NCBI RefSeq assembly: GCF_029961145.1
Contig: NZ_JASBRG010000007.1
Span: forward strand, 1,527,174-1,591,173
Length of the DNA: 64,000 nucleotides
Source of the DNA: Pinibacter soli
Lineage (GTDB): Bacteria > Bacteroidota > Bacteroidia > Chitinophagales > Chitinophagaceae
Reading direction: 5' to 3'
Below, in pieces: positions 62,811-64,000 of the stretch. The notes under the pieces were generated by a model, which saw only the letters and a list, made by a program, of their open reading frames with translations, made no database searches and was not told where the DNA came from. Within the stretch, counting starts at the first letter, position 1; each line of letters opens with the position of its first letter. The position numbers and the translations under genes are program-made.

Positions 62811-64000
62811 TTAGTTATATCCTGTGTTTTGTTCCAGTTTCGCATCTTTGTTAAGATCGATCTGGCTTTGTGGAATCGGCATTAAAAGATTTGTTGAAGT
62901 AAGCCCTTTGATGGAATATGTTGTAGGATTTGCTACAGCGTTATATTTCAAAGCTCTGTCAACAAGTGTGCCTGTACGTGTCAATGTCAAACGCCTGTTT
63001 TCTTCACCTACCAGTTCTCTTGCACGTTCGTCAAGCAAAAAATCCATCGTCATATTTGCTGCGGTTACCAGCGGCGCCTGCGCTCTTGTACGCAATGCAT
63101 TAATTGAGTTTGCGGCTTCGGTTGTTTTGCCTTGTTTGATCTGCGCCTCGGCCAATAGCAAATATGTTTCACCCAAACGCATCAAGATAAAATCTTTAAG
63201 TGTTGCATAACCAAAATCATCTTTAGGATCATAGAACCCCCACTTAGTAGAATACGGGCAAGTTCTAAAGATAGTATCTGCATTGTTCAACGGAACCGGT
63301 TTTCCATAGGTTGTAGGGAAAGCTGGATCGTTATAAATTAACTGTCTGTGAATGTTGAACTGAGAATTTCTCATGTCTCCCTGTGGATACAAACCATAGA
63401 GAACCCAGTTGTTCAAACGCAAACGGGCGAGACCTCTTCCGCCTAGTGAATCACAAATCTTCATTCCTGAAATAGCGTAATAAGCTGCCACCCACACACG
63501 ACGATGTTGTGCATTATCTACGTTACCACCTGCTACAGAAGATGGATTTTCCTGTTCCAATACCCAAAGCGCTTCTTTGTTGCCTTGCACACGACGTTCG
63601 TTGCCATACAGAAACATATCAGAGTAGTAATCCCCGGCCTGTGTTGATTTAATACCATAACGCTGTTTCGTAAGACTGAACTGGCCGCTGTTGATAATGG
63701 CCTGTGCCTGTTGCTCGGCCAGGTCATTTTTCCCCATGCGCAGATATGTTTCAGCAAGCAATTGCATCGCCTGGTATTTGTTTGCACGGCCATAGAGTTT
63801 TTTTCCACTACTTACTTTTACAGCTTCAATGTCAGGTAGGTTAGCGGCACCAAAAGTAAGATCCTCTACGAGCAACGCATTGATTGAATCTACTGAGGCG
63901 CGGGTGAAATCTGTTTTTGGCGAAGTGATCGGTTTTGTTACCAACGGCACTTTACCAAAGCACTGTACCAGTTGATTATAGCAATATGCTCTAAAAAAAC
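62811..64000 (-). CDS. SusD/RagB-family lipoprotein, 5' end outside the window
   Basis: The frame is open to the right window edge; about 396 codons are visible, starting within FFRAYCYNQLVQCFGKVPLV, a typical SusD helix. Further SusD hallmarks: SGKKLYGRANKYQAMQLLAE, TYLRMGKNDLAEQQAQAIIN, FILMRLGETYLLLAEAQIKQ and LLDERARELVGEENRRLTLT, with the usual C-terminal LMPIPQSQIDLN. It is a glycan-binding surface partner of a SusC whose gene should lie just outside the window. With the GH35, BNR_4 and DUF2264 genes it forms a polysaccharide utilisation locus. Confidence 0.95.
   Translation of the reverse strand, partial: FFRAYCYNQLVQCFGKVPLVTKPITSPKTDFTRASVDSINALLVEDLTFGAANLPDIEAVKVSSGKKLYGRANKYQAMQLLAETYLRMGKNDLAEQQAQAIINSGQFSLTKQRYGIKSTQAGDYYSDMFLYGNERRVQGNKEALWVLEQENPSSVAGGNVDNAQHRRVWVAAYYAISGMKICDSLGGRGLARLRLNNWVLYGLYPQGDMRNSQFNIHRQLIYNDPAFPTTYGKPVPLNNADTIFRTCPYSTKWGFYDPKDDFGYATLKDFILMRLGETYLLLAEAQIKQGKTTEAANSINALRTRAQAPLVTAANMTMDFLLDERARELVGEENRRLTLTRTGTLVDRALKYNAVANPTTYSIKGLTSTNLLMPIPQSQIDLNKDAKLEQNTGYN

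Overview
The window is chromosomal DNA from a member of the Bacteroidota, most likely of the Chitinophagaceae or a close relative. The evidence is two SusC/SusD-type systems, one with an ECF sigma/FecR pair; type IX secretion (T9SS) C-terminal domains of both type A and type B; a PorP/SprF-like protein next to an OmpA/PD40 lipoprotein-like protein; WG-repeat proteins; and many short lipobox signal peptides. I see no rRNA, tRNA or CRISPR array.

Region 1 (1-10.0 kb) is an AT-rich accessory island. It holds a row of unrelated small exported proteins on the + strand (two WG-repeat proteins, an SH3-like protein, a YwqK/MORN-like protein, a small membrane protein and an unknown) and one truncated exported protein on the - strand. 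The gaps between them hold short, broken coding relics. An internally deleted IS3-family element with intact inverted ends sits inside a small lipoprotein gene, and a decayed tyrosine integrase closes the island. The pattern resembles a graveyard of polymorphic-toxin C-termini with their immunity genes, but no intact toxin is visible.

Region 2 (10.3-16.7 kb) holds a small conserved hypothetical protein, an Hsp20 chaperone with a downstream partner and a palindromic upstream site, a three-gene NEW3-domain/ABC-2 exporter operon, and a fatty acid desaturase.

Region 3 (17-30.6 kb, all - strand) is a SusC/SusD import system. In transcription order it is ECF sigma factor, FecR anti-sigma factor, SusC with an STN domain, SusD, a DUF4843 lipoprotein, a PKD-like lipoprotein, a TlpA-type redoxin and a second thioredoxin-like protein. 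No carbohydrate-active enzyme is attached. A 6-phosphofructokinase gene lies just upstream.

Region 4 (31-42.7 kb) is a surface-adhesion cluster. On the - strand a 1782-residue T9SS type B adhesin with nine near-identical DUF11 repeats is followed by PorP/SprF-like and OmpA-like genes. Divergent to it is a T9SS type A secreted protein.

Region 5 (43-48 kb, + strand) has an M3 peptidase, a glycosylasparaginase and a GH29 alpha-L-fucosidase, which together suggest breakdown of fucosylated glycopeptides. Region 6 (48.5-57.8 kb) contains unknown exported proteins, including a tandem paralogous pair, a MscS channel and a large secreted M43 metalloprotease. Region 7 (57.9-64 kb, - strand) is the downstream part of a polysaccharide utilisation locus: a SusD cut by the window end, a GH35 beta-galactosidase, a BNR_4 propeller enzyme and a DUF2264 protein. 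Several palindromic intergenic repeats typical of such genomes are scattered from 18 kb onward.
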